Assembly: GCA_964446435.1 (NCBI GenBank) | Contig: CAYUOS010000052.1 | Coordinates: 1-20,332, forward strand | Length of the DNA stretch: 20,332 bases | From: SLNP01 sp964446435 | GTDB taxonomy: Bacteria; Bacteroidota; Bacteroidia; Bacteroidales; VadinHA17 | Direction of reading: 5' to 3' | Shown: one piece after another, positions 13,407 through 20,332 of the stretch | How positions within the stretch are numbered: position 1 is the first letter of the stretch | Layout of the letters: each line of letters begins with the position of its first letter | Notes under the pieces: generated by a model | What the model was told of the DNA's origin: nothing | What the model saw: the letters and a program-made list of their open reading frames with translations, nothing else | Database searches by the model: none | Program-made: the position numbers and the translations under genes

Positions 13407-15923
13407 ATGATTGAAAATAAGCTGAAGACAATTCTCTTCTGCCTGCTTATTGGCAGCAGCCTGCCAGTTCAGGGTCAGATACTTGACAAACAGAAGACGC
13501 TCGAAAAATTCGATTTCTGGTCAAATCACGACTGGGAATGGTACAAGAAGAACATTCCATTTCTTGAGACCCCCGATATAGAAATTGACAAGACATACTA
13601 CTACAGGTGGGAGGTGGTAACCATTCATCTTGTTTACGGATCGCCCGAAAGTGGTTATGCCACGACTGAGTTTATTGACAGACCCTGGTGGTCGGGTGCC
13701 TTTGGTACAATCAGTTGTCCGGCAGGACATCAGCTGTATGATTACCGGTGGCTCAGAGACCCGAGGTATGTAAAGGACTACTCAAGATTCTGGTTCAGAA
13801 CACCCGGAGCACAGCCGCAGAACTATACAAACTGGATTGGTGATGCTATCTGGCAAAGCTACAAGGTGAACCGGGACTTTGATTTTGTTACCGGACTGTT
13901 GAATGATCTCAAATTTGATTACTACACATGGGAGAAGAAGTTCTGGGTAGAGCAGGAGGGAATGTTTGCCTGGGATGGCATGCATGACGGGATGGAGACA
14001 AATATCAACAGCAGGCAAACGCAGAAGTGGTTCGACGGAGCCCCGGGGTACCGCCCCACGATAAATTCATATATGTGGGCCCATGCCAATGCGATCGTCA
14101 ATATCGCAGAGCTGAAAAGAGACAGGGAAACAATGAGAGAATTTCAGAGGAAAGCAAATATTATTAAATCAAATCTGCAGTCCAAAACCTGGGATCCCTC
14201 AAGAAATTTCTTCTTTCATCGCTTCCGGGATGATGAACTTGCGGTAAACAAAATTGATACGATAAAAGCAAACACCCTGACATACCAGACCGGAACATAC
14301 GCGGGAAATCCTCATGGAAGGGAACTCATCGGGTATGTGCCATGGTATTTCAACATGATAGATGATGAGGAGAAGTATGGAGCTGCCTGGAGCTTTTTGA
14401 TGGACCCTGATTATTTCTACGCCGATTTCGGTCCTACGGTTGTCGGACGACTTGACCCTCTCTTCAGGATTTCTGAACGATGCTGTGTGTGGAGTGGTAA
14501 TTCATGGCCCTTTGCGACCTCGCAGACCCTGAAGGCCATGTCGAATGTCCTGAATAATTACAGAAATACAGATGCGATATCGCGGGAAGATTTTCTAAAG
14601 CTTTTTACGATCTACACCTTAACGCACCGGAAAGACGGAAAGCCGTACATAGCCGAAGCCGTGCATCCTGATACCGGATCGTGGGATGGCCATGACGTGC
14701 CCGGGCATAGTGAACATTACTATCACTCATCCTATGTCGATCTGGTTATCGCTGATCTGATTGGCATCAAGGCGCAGGCCGATGATTCAATTGTCATCAT
14801 GCCCCTGGTTCCCGAAAACTGGGAATACTTCATACTTGAAGATGTTAATTACCATGGAAACAACATAACCGTTCTTTGGGATAAGACAGGGAGAAAGTAC
14901 AACAGGGGACAGGGTTTTCAGCTGATTTCAAATGGCAGGGTCATTGCTTCAGCGCCTGAGGTTAAGGAGCTGAAAGCGTATGTACCGTACCGTAAACCGG
15001 AGTGTGAGACCGCTTACGTGAACTACGCGGTAAACAACAGCAGGGAGTACTACCCGAGGGCCATTGCCTCTTTTCCGGGAATAAGCCATCCTGTGCATAA
15101 GCTTAATGATGGGCAGTTCTGGTATCTGACGCCTACCACGAACCAGTGGAGCAATATCTATTCGGAAGAGCAGCAGGACTGGGCCGGGATAGACTTTGGA
15201 ACAGAGAGGGAAATAGACAGAATCGTCATTTATTTTGTTGAGGATGACGAAAAGATAAGGGCCCCGGAGAAATATATTCTGCAGTATTGGGATGGCAGGG
15301 GATGGAAAGAGATACCCAGGCAAAAGAGGCAGTATAAAACCGCGATGGCAAGGAAAGCAAACGAAGTTACCTTCAGGAAGCTGAATACGAGCAAGGTACG
15401 GGTTGTGCTTTTTCCGAAGGCTGGTTACAATGTTGGTATAAGTGAGATCGAAGCATGGGGTGATGCTGTTTTTCCAATATCAGTTCCTGACAATATTAAT
15501 GTAATAAATCTGAATTCAGGGTTTGAAGCGAGTGCTTCATATACTTCACGGTTTGACAGGGTAAGAACCATTATTGACGGAGTGGCTGACCCCAATGGCA
15601 GGTGGACCGCTTTTGAATCGCCCAATGAATCAGACTGGGTGCAGGTAGACTTCAATCAAAGGATGTCAGTGAATATGGTCTATATCTATTTTTATCAGGA
15701 CAATACCAATATTTTTCCGCCGGCGGGTGTGACAATACAGCATTGGAACGGAGAATTGTGGGTGGATGTCGGCAATCAGAGGTCTGTTCCCGATAAGGCT
15801 GTGGGTAACGCGCTGAACATCTTTAAGTTTGACGAGGTGAAGACTGACAGAATGAGGGTTATTTTGTTGCATCCTCCTGGTAAATACAGTGGCCTTTATG
15901 AAATCGAGTTTTACCGGAGGTAG
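13407..15923 (+). CDS. Secreted MGH1-like glycoside hydrolase with two F5/8 type C domains
   Basis: 838 residues from the ATG at 13407 (MIENKLKTILFCLLIGSSLPVQG, a signal peptide cut near residue 23); the in-frame GTG 24 bases upstream would extend the signal and is less likely. Residues ~60-480 resemble an alpha/alpha-toroid glycosidase of the MGH1/GH63-like superfamily. Typical segments are FAWDGMHDGME, GYVPWYFNM, the WSGNSWPFATSQT motif near 361-373 and HYYHSSYVDLVI. Acidic residues in the DGMHDGME stretch are candidate catalytic groups. Two beta-sandwich F5/8 type C (discoidin, CBM32-like) domains follow at ~540-686 and ~700-838, each with an IDFG/VDFN and WDG/WNG pattern. These would bind glycans and hold the enzyme on polymer. 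The sugar specificity is unknown. Confidence 0.85.
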   Translation: MIENKLKTILFCLLIGSSLPVQGQILDKQKTLEKFDFWSNHDWEWYKKNIPFLETPDIEIDKTYYYRWEVVTIHLVYGSPESGYATTEFIDRPWWSGAFGTISCPAGHQLYDYRWLRDPRYVKDYSRFWFRTPGAQPQNYTNWIGDAIWQSYKVNRDFDFVTGLLNDLKFDYYTWEKKFWVEQEGMFAWDGMHDGMETNINSRQTQKWFDGAPGYRPTINSYMWAHANAIVNIAELKRDRETMREFQRKANIIKSNLQSKTWDPSRNFFFHRFRDDELAVNKIDTIKANTLTYQTGTYAGNPHGRELIGYVPWYFNMIDDEEKYGAAWSFLMDPDYFYADFGPTVVGRLDPLFRISERCCVWSGNSWPFATSQTLKAMSNVLNNYRNTDAISREDFLKLFTIYTLTHRKDGKPYIAEAVHPDTGSWDGHDVPGHSEHYYHSSYVDLVIADLIGIKAQADDSIVIMPLVPENWEYFILEDVNYHGNNITVLWDKTGRKYNRGQGFQLISNGRVIASAPEVKELKAYVPYRKPECETAYVNYAVNNSREYYPRAIASFPGISHPVHKLNDGQFWYLTPTTNQWSNIYSEEQQDWAGIDFGTEREIDRIVIYFVEDDEKIRAPEKYILQYWDGRGWKEIPRQKRQYKTAMARKANEVTFRKLNTSKVRVVLFPKAGYNVGISEIEAWGDAVFPISVPDNINVINLNSGFEASASYTSRFDRVRTIIDGVADPNGRWTAFESPNESDWVQVDFNQRMSVNMVYIYFYQDNTNIFPPAGVTIQHWNGELWVDVGNQRSVPDKAVGNALNIFKFDEVKTDRMRVILLHPPGKYSGLYEIEFYRR

Positions 15924-15937
15924 GTTTTGAGTCAAGG

Positions 15938-15951
15938 TTTGTAGCTACAAA
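15938..15951. promoter_or_regulatory. Perfect 14-base palindrome upstream of the MFS gene
   Basis: TTTGTAGCTACAAA is fully self-complementary. It lies 14 bases after the glycosidase stop and 98 bases before the transporter start. It could be an operator; no regulator gene lies nearby to pair with it. Confidence 0.4.
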
Positions 15952-15958
15952 AAGTTAA

Positions 15959-15993
15959 ATATTGAAAACAGGCTCTTTCTCCTTTTTCAATAT
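15959..15993 (+). repeat. Inverted repeat, 10-bp perfect stem
   Basis: ATATTGAAAA (15959-15968) and TTTTCAATAT (15984-15993) flank a 15-base pyrimidine-rich loop. The stem is A+T-rich and has no T tail, so it is a weak terminator candidate at best for the glycosidase gene. It may instead be a second operator-like element. Confidence 0.4.
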
Positions 15994-16005
15994 CGGCTAT
16001 TCTTC

Positions 16006-16013
16006 TATATTCG
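16006..16013 (+). promoter_or_regulatory. Candidate -7 box of the MFS transporter gene
   Basis: TATATTCG differs by one base from the Bacteroidota -7 consensus TAnnTTTG and is followed by C-rich sequence as in the asnA promoter. It would give a 5' leader of about 30 bases. No clear -33 box is seen. Confidence 0.3.
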
Positions 16014-16049
16014 CCATCCGTAAAAAACGACTAACGACTATTGAAGAAT

Positions 16050-17342
16050 ATGAGCACCATTTCGCGGATGAATCGTGGCTGGATTGTTGTATTGGCCGGA
16101 CTGACCATTAACCTTGCCCTTGGAATTCTTTACTCATGGAGTGTTTTCAAGGACGCCATTCACGACTCTATCAGGCTTGGAGGAGAGGGTGCCTTTGACT
16201 GGAATGAGGCAGCTCTCAATGACCCCTATGCAGTTTGCATTCTTGTCTTTGCCTTTACAATGATAATTGCCGGCAGGATACAGGACCGGCACGGGCCCAC
16301 CATTACCGCAGTAATCGGCGGTGTTCTGGTGGCTATCGGTTTTACTCTGATATCTTTTACAACAAGCTATGCCCTGTGGGTTATTGGTTTCGGTGTACTC
16401 GCAGGAATAGGAATAGGGTTTGGGTACGCCTCAGCCACGCCTCCTGCATTTAAGTGGTTTCCTGCCTCGAAAAGCGGCCTGATAGCCGGAATAGTTGTTT
16501 CTGGTTTTGGAATTGCACCGGTATATATTGCCCCCCTGGCAACCTACCTTGTCAACAGCTATGGTTTGCAGACTACCATGCTGATATTCGGTATTTCATT
16601 TCTTGTAATTCTTTGCGGCTGTGCAATGCTTCTTCAGAATCCGCCAGCCGGTTATGTGCCCCTTGAAAAGACTGACATCAAAGCAGCACGAATCACAGCC
16701 AACGGCACGGGACGTGATTTTACTGCACGTGAGATATTCAGATTGCCCTCATTCTACCTTATGTGGTTTATCCTTTTTATTGGCTCAGGGGCCGGGCTGA
16801 TGGTAATAGGAAGTATATCGGGAATGGCCCGGTACAGCCTGGGGGAAGCGGCTTTCGTTGCAGTAGCAATAATTGCAATTGGAAATGCTTCCGGAAGAAT
16901 TGTGGCCGGATTTCTGTCAGACCGCATAGGCCGGATACGAACACTCTTCATCCTGCTTGTTTTTCAGGCTTCACTGATGTTTCTGGCTGCAACTGCAATT
17001 GGCGATAATACCTCAGCACTGGTGATTGTGCTTTTTGCAACCCTTATAGGCTTCAACTTCGGTACCAACCTCTCTCTCTTCCCAACCCTTACTAAGGTTT
17101 TCTGGGGCATGAAGAATTTCGGTGTCAACTATGGATTCATTTTGACCGCATGGGGTGTTGGCGGATTTGTTTTCAGCAGGCTCTCTCAGACACTATTTGC
17201 TGCCAGCGGTACCCACAGGCTCTCATTCATAATTGCAGGTATATGTCTTGTTGTTTGTGCAATGCTGGCCCAGATTCTTGGAAGAATTGAGCAGACCACC
17301 ACGGCGAAGGAAAATGCCAAGGTGATTCCGGCGACAGCCTGA
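16050..17342 (+). CDS. MFS transporter, OFA (oxalate/formate antiporter-like) family
   Basis: 430 residues from the ATG at 16050; an in-frame TTG nine bases upstream is less likely. There are about twelve hydrophobic segments. The first contains GILYSWSVFKDAI, a signature of the oxalate:formate antiporter family. The loop between helices 2 and 3 reads GRIQDRHGP and the corresponding loop in the second half is GFLSDRIGR, the usual MFS motif A positions. A long soluble loop at ~205-230 divides the two halves. It would move a small carboxylate or other anion across the inner membrane. The substrate is not predictable. It is not obviously part of the hydroxyproline operon, since it is on the opposite strand and two genes away. 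A hairpin starts 18 bases after its stop. Confidence 0.9.
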   Translation: MSTISRMNRGWIVVLAGLTINLALGILYSWSVFKDAIHDSIRLGGEGAFDWNEAALNDPYAVCILVFAFTMIIAGRIQDRHGPTITAVIGGVLVAIGFTLISFTTSYALWVIGFGVLAGIGIGFGYASATPPAFKWFPASKSGLIAGIVVSGFGIAPVYIAPLATYLVNSYGLQTTMLIFGISFLVILCGCAMLLQNPPAGYVPLEKTDIKAARITANGTGRDFTAREIFRLPSFYLMWFILFIGSGAGLMVIGSISGMARYSLGEAAFVAVAIIAIGNASGRIVAGFLSDRIGRIRTLFILLVFQASLMFLAATAIGDNTSALVIVLFATLIGFNFGTNLSLFPTLTKVFWGMKNFGVNYGFILTAWGVGGFVFSRLSQTLFAASGTHRLSFIIAGICLVVCAMLAQILGRIEQTTTAKENAKVIPATA

Positions 17343-17350
17343 ATTGTATG

Positions 17351-17387
17351 AAAAACTAAACCCCTAATTCGCAATCGAATAAGGGGT
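17351..17387 (-). terminator. Terminator of the interrupted minus-strand tRNA gene; may also end the MFS transcript
   Basis: Bases 17360-17371 pair with 17376-17387 (ACCCCTAATTCG with CGAATAAGGGGT, one A-A mismatch) around a CAAT loop. On the minus strand the stem is followed by TTAGTTTTT (17359-17351), a proper terminator tail. It lies just downstream, on the minus strand, of the tRNA 3'-end fragment, as expected of the tRNA's own terminator. The plus strand has no T tail, so termination of the MFS gene would be weak. Confidence 0.7.
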
Positions 17388-17394
17388 CGTCTCT

Positions 17395-17415
17395 GTAGTC
17401 CCACCAGGAATCGAA
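17395..17415 (-). other. tRNA 3'-end fragment: probable left attachment site (attL)
   Basis: Read on the minus strand the sequence TTCGATTCCTGGTGGGACTA followed by C matches the layout of a tRNA 3' end: T-loop TTCGATT, T-stem strand CCTGG, seven acceptor bases TGGGACT, then A. The bases before TTCGATT (GCAAGTA) cannot pair with CCTGG and no tRNA body follows upstream. It is therefore a remnant, not a gene. An integrase gene lies 152 bases to the right. This is the usual outcome when an element inserts into a tRNA 3' end: the intact, restored tRNA should stand at the far right end, outside this window. Confidence 0.65.
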
Positions 17416-17422
17416 TACTTGC

Positions 17423-17554
17423 ATTCAGTTGCTTTCAGTTACATTGTAAAGCCCTTTAAAACAGGCTTATAAGTTTGTTGCGATAATGTTCAGGTGCAAT
17501 AGAAAGCATGATAAAGCATAAAATGTTTCAGTAATGTTTCAGTAATATTTCATA
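17423..17554 (+). repeat. TTCAGT-type repeats, candidate integrase arm-binding sites
   Basis: ATTCAGTTG (17423-17431) and TTTCAGTTA (17433-17441) are ten bases apart. TTTCAGTAA occurs at 17526-17534 and again at 17537-17545, with a weaker TTTCATA at 17548, eleven bases apart. Spacing of one helical turn, and placement between the attachment site and the integrase gene, suit arm-type sites. The 150-base gap holds no gene. Confidence 0.5.
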
Positions 17555-17566
17555 TTTTTGAAGAAT

Positions 17567-18778
17567 ATGGCAACGTTTAATATTGAGCTAAACAGCAAAC
17601 CCATTAAAGGTAGTAATGAGAAGAACCTTCTGCTCCGTATCACAGTTAAAAGGAAGCACATAAGGTTAAAGCTAATGTATTCCGTACTTCCAAGTCAGTT
17701 TAACACAAATGGAAGAGGTTCAAAGTATATAAGAGCAGCCCACCCTGAGCACGCTCGGATTAACAATTACATTAGTAAAATGATCCTTCTGGCAAAGGAT
17801 GTGGTGACAAAGTTGGAGACTGAAGGTAAATCTGTTTCACTTCAGGCTATCCGTGCAAAGGTTCTGCAACCTAAGTCAACTGATTTTTTCCTATTCGCAC
17901 AGCGATTTCTTGATGAACAGAAAAAGCAAGGTAATGCAGGAAACTACAAGAAATACAGGACAGTGATCAATTCGTTAAAGGAGTTTCATGCTAGTAACCA
18001 ACTATTTTTTGATGAGCTAAATCAGGATTTTCTTTTCCGGTATGAGTCATTTCTCAGGAAGAAGGATTCAGCACAAACTACCATACATTCTTATCTTGGT
18101 AGAATAAGATCTCTTTTTAATAAAGCGATAAGAGCAGGGGTAATCGATAGAAGCATTGATCCTTTTAGTAACTATAAACTACAGCAAGGAAGTGTTGAAA
18201 AGGAAAGGTTATCAGAAGATGAAATAACGAAGATTGAAAAGCTCAACCTGCCGAAGGATAATCTTCTCTGGCATGTCAGAAATGCTTTTTTGTTCTCTTT
18301 TTATAATGCTGGAATAAGGATAAGCGACATTTTACTACTCACCTGGGATAATGTTCAAAATGGCAGGCTGAACTATAAAATGTACAAAACAGATAGATTT
18401 CATTCTTTAAAGCTAAAGGAGAAGCCTTTACATATACTGGAACAATATAAGGGGACAAATAGTACCCATATTTTCCCCTTCTTATCCGAAAGGTACGATT
18501 ATTCCGACCCAATGTTTCTGCATGACAAAATTGTGTCAAGGACAGCCCTCATTAACAGGTATCTTAAGAGAATAGGGCTGTTGGCAGGTATAAACAAGAA
18601 GATTACCACACATACTGCCAGGCATTCTTTTGCAGATATTGCACGTCAGAAGACAGATAATATTTATAACTTGTCGAAGACATTAGGGCATTCAAGTATA
18701 AAGGTAACAGAAGCCTATCTGGCATCTTTTGATGAGAATGCGGTTGATGATACACTTGATAGTATGTTTAGTAATTAA
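17567..18778 (+). CDS. Tyrosine recombinase / integrase
   Basis: 403 residues from the ATG at 17567; an in-frame TTG at 17558 is less likely. It has an N-terminal arm-DNA-binding region (~1-100), a helical core-binding SAM-like domain (~105-195, FAQRFLDEQKK to FNKAIRAG) and a C-terminal catalytic domain. All active-site residues are present: Arg251 in NAGIRISDIL, Lys274 in MYKTDR, His349 and Arg352 in HTARH, His375 in LGHSS and the nucleophile Tyr384 in TEAYLASF. It should integrate and excise the element at the neighbouring tRNA 3'-end site. The layout matches the Bacteroidota integrase group with phage_int_SAM_5. The next gene follows after five bases, so the two are probably co-transcribed. 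Confidence 0.96.
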   Translation: MATFNIELNSKPIKGSNEKNLLLRITVKRKHIRLKLMYSVLPSQFNTNGRGSKYIRAAHPEHARINNYISKMILLAKDVVTKLETEGKSVSLQAIRAKVLQPKSTDFFLFAQRFLDEQKKQGNAGNYKKYRTVINSLKEFHASNQLFFDELNQDFLFRYESFLRKKDSAQTTIHSYLGRIRSLFNKAIRAGVIDRSIDPFSNYKLQQGSVEKERLSEDEITKIEKLNLPKDNLLWHVRNAFLFSFYNAGIRISDILLLTWDNVQNGRLNYKMYKTDRFHSLKLKEKPLHILEQYKGTNSTHIFPFLSERYDYSDPMFLHDKIVSRTALINRYLKRIGLLAGINKKITTHTARHSFADIARQKTDNIYNLSKTLGHSSIKVTEAYLASFDENAVDDTLDSMFSN

Positions 18779-18783
18779 CAACA

Positions 18784-19731
18784 ATGAAAGAACTGTATTT
18801 AGCGCTCGAGAACTTAGAAGTTTTCTTTAACACCATATATGTTAGTCCGTTATATATAGAAAACCATAATCAAGAGATTGATGTAAAGGATAATAAGTCT
18901 TTCATTGGAGTAAAAGTAAACGGTTATGCAAGTTTAGACAGTTATAAAAAGACTCTCTCAAAGTGTAAGCAGAATATTAAAACCGAGTTTTCCAAGCTTG
19001 AGTCGAGCCGCCCAAACAAAGACCTGATATTTCTGTGTAGTGAAATCTTAGATCATTTAAGCGTAATGAAGAGTACCCTTATTATAAGTGAGTACAGTAC
19101 TGAGCAGAAACCTCTAGTTTTTATTGGAGATACATTGCTTCAAAGAACTGCAATTATTACGAGCAAAGCTATCAAGATTCATGAAGAAGTGATTGATAAG
19201 TATTACCCTGATGAGGGGGAGGCTTGCTTTAGTGAATTAGACGGTGAAATATCTGATTTCCTTTGGATTCAGTATCAAACTGTCGATTCCCTTATCAATT
19301 ATTATACTGATTTTCAGAAAGCTTATGGGTTTTCCTCTTATTCTGCCGAACTGGGCCACTTTGTTCCGTCCAAGAAGACATTTGGATACAATGATGCTGA
19401 TGACATTCGTTCCAGCCTATTATTGAATGGCGTTATAGAGACAAATGATCATCATAACTTCAGGAGGCTGTTTAATCGAGAAAACAAGGACCTTACAGAG
19501 CCAATAGTGTGGATTGGTAAGGAGTCAATATTAAAATACTTCATTAAGACCCTAAAAGACAAGGGCTTAATAGAGCCTTGTGATGCATGGATTGTAGCCT
19601 CTCGATGCTTTAAAATCAGGAAGAATGGAAAAGAATTATACATAGTCCCGTCAAAGATTTCTAGGACTAAAGAACCTAAAACCGGGATTAACTACAAATC
19701 TTTTAATAAAGTCTTCAACTTTTTTAAGTAA
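18784..19731 (+). CDS. Unknown mobile-element protein, co-transcribed with integrase (possibly RteC-like C-terminus)
   Basis: 315 residues, soluble, without signal peptide or membrane segments; rich in Lys, Asp, Ser and Ile. I do not recognise the full-length family. The N-terminal ~170 residues look mainly helical. The C-terminal part contains PIVWIGKESILKYFIKTLKDKGLI (split across ~230-255). Its W-x-G ... L ... I ... L ... G-x-I pattern recalls the C-terminal domain of RteC, the excision regulator of Bacteroides tetracycline elements. That likeness is weak and could be chance. It begins five bases after the integrase stop and so is expected in the same transcript, which favours a role in integration, excision or its control. 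An A+T-rich region with inverted repeats follows it. Confidence 0.8.
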   Translation: MKELYLALENLEVFFNTIYVSPLYIENHNQEIDVKDNKSFIGVKVNGYASLDSYKKTLSKCKQNIKTEFSKLESSRPNKDLIFLCSEILDHLSVMKSTLIISEYSTEQKPLVFIGDTLLQRTAIITSKAIKIHEEVIDKYYPDEGEACFSELDGEISDFLWIQYQTVDSLINYYTDFQKAYGFSSYSAELGHFVPSKKTFGYNDADDIRSSLLLNGVIETNDHHNFRRLFNRENKDLTEPIVWIGKESILKYFIKTLKDKGLIEPCDAWIVASRCFKIRKNGKELYIVPSKISRTKEPKTGINYKSFNKVFNFFK

Positions 19732-19794
19732 CCTATTCGTACCGTAGTTTATACTACGTTAGGTAAGTTTTATTTGTTGCTTACCACCCCTAAC
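19731..19794 (+). repeat. Cluster of nested inverted repeats between the unknown gene and the excisionase-like gene
   Basis: CGTAGT (19743-19748) and ACTACG (19753-19758) form a 6-bp stem with a TTAT loop, which outer ACCTA (19731-19735) and TAGGT (19760-19764) can extend. A second stem pairs GGTAAG (19762-19767) with CTTACC (19780-19785). The two stems compete for 19762-19764. This may be a terminator or attenuator, or an excisionase or operator region. The rest of the 175-base gap shows nothing definite. Confidence 0.45.
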
Positions 19795-19906
19795 AGCATG
19801 AAATACATATATATGCAAATCAGCCTATATTTTCTTGTCGTACTACCAAATACGTAAAGGATTTTGAGGTAAAACAAATGGAAATTGCGCCATAATCAAT
19901 TAACAA

Positions 19907-20119
19907 ATGCTTATGGAACAAAGGATTCTATTATTAACCTCAAAAGAAGTCTGCGAGATTTTAAAGATCTCAGTAAGAACTTTACAATCCTGGAGAAACA
20001 GGAGATTAATCTCTTTCTATCAGTCTGGTAGGAAGATTTACTACAGATATTCAGATATTGCCGATTATCTGGATAGGCATCATGTAAAATCCTGTAACCT
20101 GAAAGGAAGCCTATTATGA
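19907..20119 (+). CDS. Small MerR-like helix-turn-helix protein, probable excisionase
   Basis: 70 residues from ATG 19907; a second in-frame ATG at 19913 would remove two residues. The core LLTSKEVCEILKISVRTLQSWRNRRLISFYQSGRKIYYRYSDIADYL region is a classic HTH_17 / MerR-type winged helix fold, with the helix-turn-helix at ~10-30 and the wing GRKIYYR. Such proteins beside an integrase usually act as recombination directionality factors (excisionases) or small repressors. Its stop codon overlaps the ATG of the next gene by four bases (ATGA, 20116-20119), so the two are translationally coupled. Confidence 0.85.
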   Translation: MLMEQRILLLTSKEVCEILKISVRTLQSWRNRRLISFYQSGRKIYYRYSDIADYLDRHHVKSCNLKGSLL

Positions 20120-20332
20120 AGCCGTTCTTTAAAATTGACGGTAGCAAGGTTAAAATATCTTCTACTGACTATGTAAATTTCTTTCGAGAAATTGGCGTTC
20201 GGAAGTATAGGCCGACAGAGAGAACTCCCAGCAACATCTATGTCTTGGTTACCGATAACAAGGTAACTATCCTTAACGATCAGGAAATACTCAAAAAGCT
20301 TTTCGACAGCTTGGAGACGTTTCAATTCAAAA
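20116..20332 (+). CDS. Start of a mobile-element gene, truncated by the window end (possibly primase/helicase family)
   Basis: An open frame from ATG 20116 runs 72 codons without a stop to the end of the window. It begins MKPFFKIDGSKVKIS and continues through FFREIGVRKY, IYVLVTDNKVTILND and EILKKLFDSLETF. Its start overlaps the excisionase-like stop by four bases. In Bacteroidota elements the gene after the excisionase is often a primase-helicase (DUF5906-like) replication protein, and this N-terminus would suit that. The visible part has no diagnostic motif, so the assignment is only a guess from position. Confidence 0.7.
   Translation, partial: MKPFFKIDGSKVKISSTDYVNFFREIGVRKYRPTERTPSNIYVLVTDNKVTILNDQEILKKLFDSLETFQFK

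Larger units (their letters stand above)
17395..20332 (+). mobile_element. Left end of a tRNA-integrated mobile element (integrative element or prophage-like)
   Basis: Bounded on the left by the tRNA fragment. It carries, in order, candidate arm-type repeats, a tyrosine recombinase, an unknown gene, an excisionase-like HTH gene and a partial gene, all on the plus strand, and continues past the window. Base composition is clearly more A+T-rich than the genes to the left. No transfer, replication or cargo genes can be seen yet, so its class is undetermined. Confidence 0.75.

Noticed and set aside
17395..17415. Functional tRNA or tmRNA gene
   Set aside because: Only the T-loop and 3' acceptor strand are present; the 5' T-stem strand and the rest of the molecule are missing.

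Overview
The window looks like a chromosomal segment of a member of the Bacteroidota, probably a Bacteroidales- or Marinilabiliales-like environmental anaerobe. This is inferred from: a TAnnTTTG-type promoter box; mostly weak ribosome binding sites; many secreted proteins; an OFA-type transporter; and a mobile element with a Bacteroidota-style tyrosine recombinase followed by an excisionase-like gene. No rRNA gene or CRISPR array is present, and no intact tRNA gene was recognised.

Layout. 1-720: the 3' end of a surface protein with a thioester-like domain, followed by its terminator. 720-1151: a small membrane protein. 1250-2446: asparagine synthetase A (asnA), preceded by a short reading frame of 20 codons, 7 of them Asn, that overlaps mutually exclusive RNA hairpins ending in an intrinsic terminator. 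This is a textbook ribosome-mediated attenuator and the most striking feature of the window. 2574-5507: a secreted lipase-like hydrolase, a period-7 tandem repeat array, and a DEAD-box RNA helicase with a hexapeptide-repeat tail. 5501-7539: a PflX-like radical SAM protein with an apparent Tat/lipoprotein signal, divergent from a secreted CE1-type esterase.

7581-13334: a compact trans-4-hydroxy-L-proline catabolic operon on the minus strand. In transcription order it encodes a DapA-family deaminase, an aldehyde dehydrogenase, an epimerase and a DadA-like FAD dehydrogenase. A divergent AraC-family regulator sits at its head. Together the four enzymes would convert hydroxyproline (abundant in collagen and in plant or algal glycoproteins) to 2-oxoglutarate. 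13407-17342: a secreted MGH1-like glycoside hydrolase with two F5/8-type C-terminal domains, then an OFA-like MFS transporter.

17395-end: the left end of an integrated mobile element. A minus-strand tRNA 3'-end fragment with its own terminator marks the junction. It is followed by repeated TTCAGT motifs (candidate integrase arm sites), a tyrosine recombinase, an unknown gene transcribed with it, a HTH excisionase-like gene, and the start of a further gene that runs off the window. Sequence right of the junction is visibly richer in A+T.
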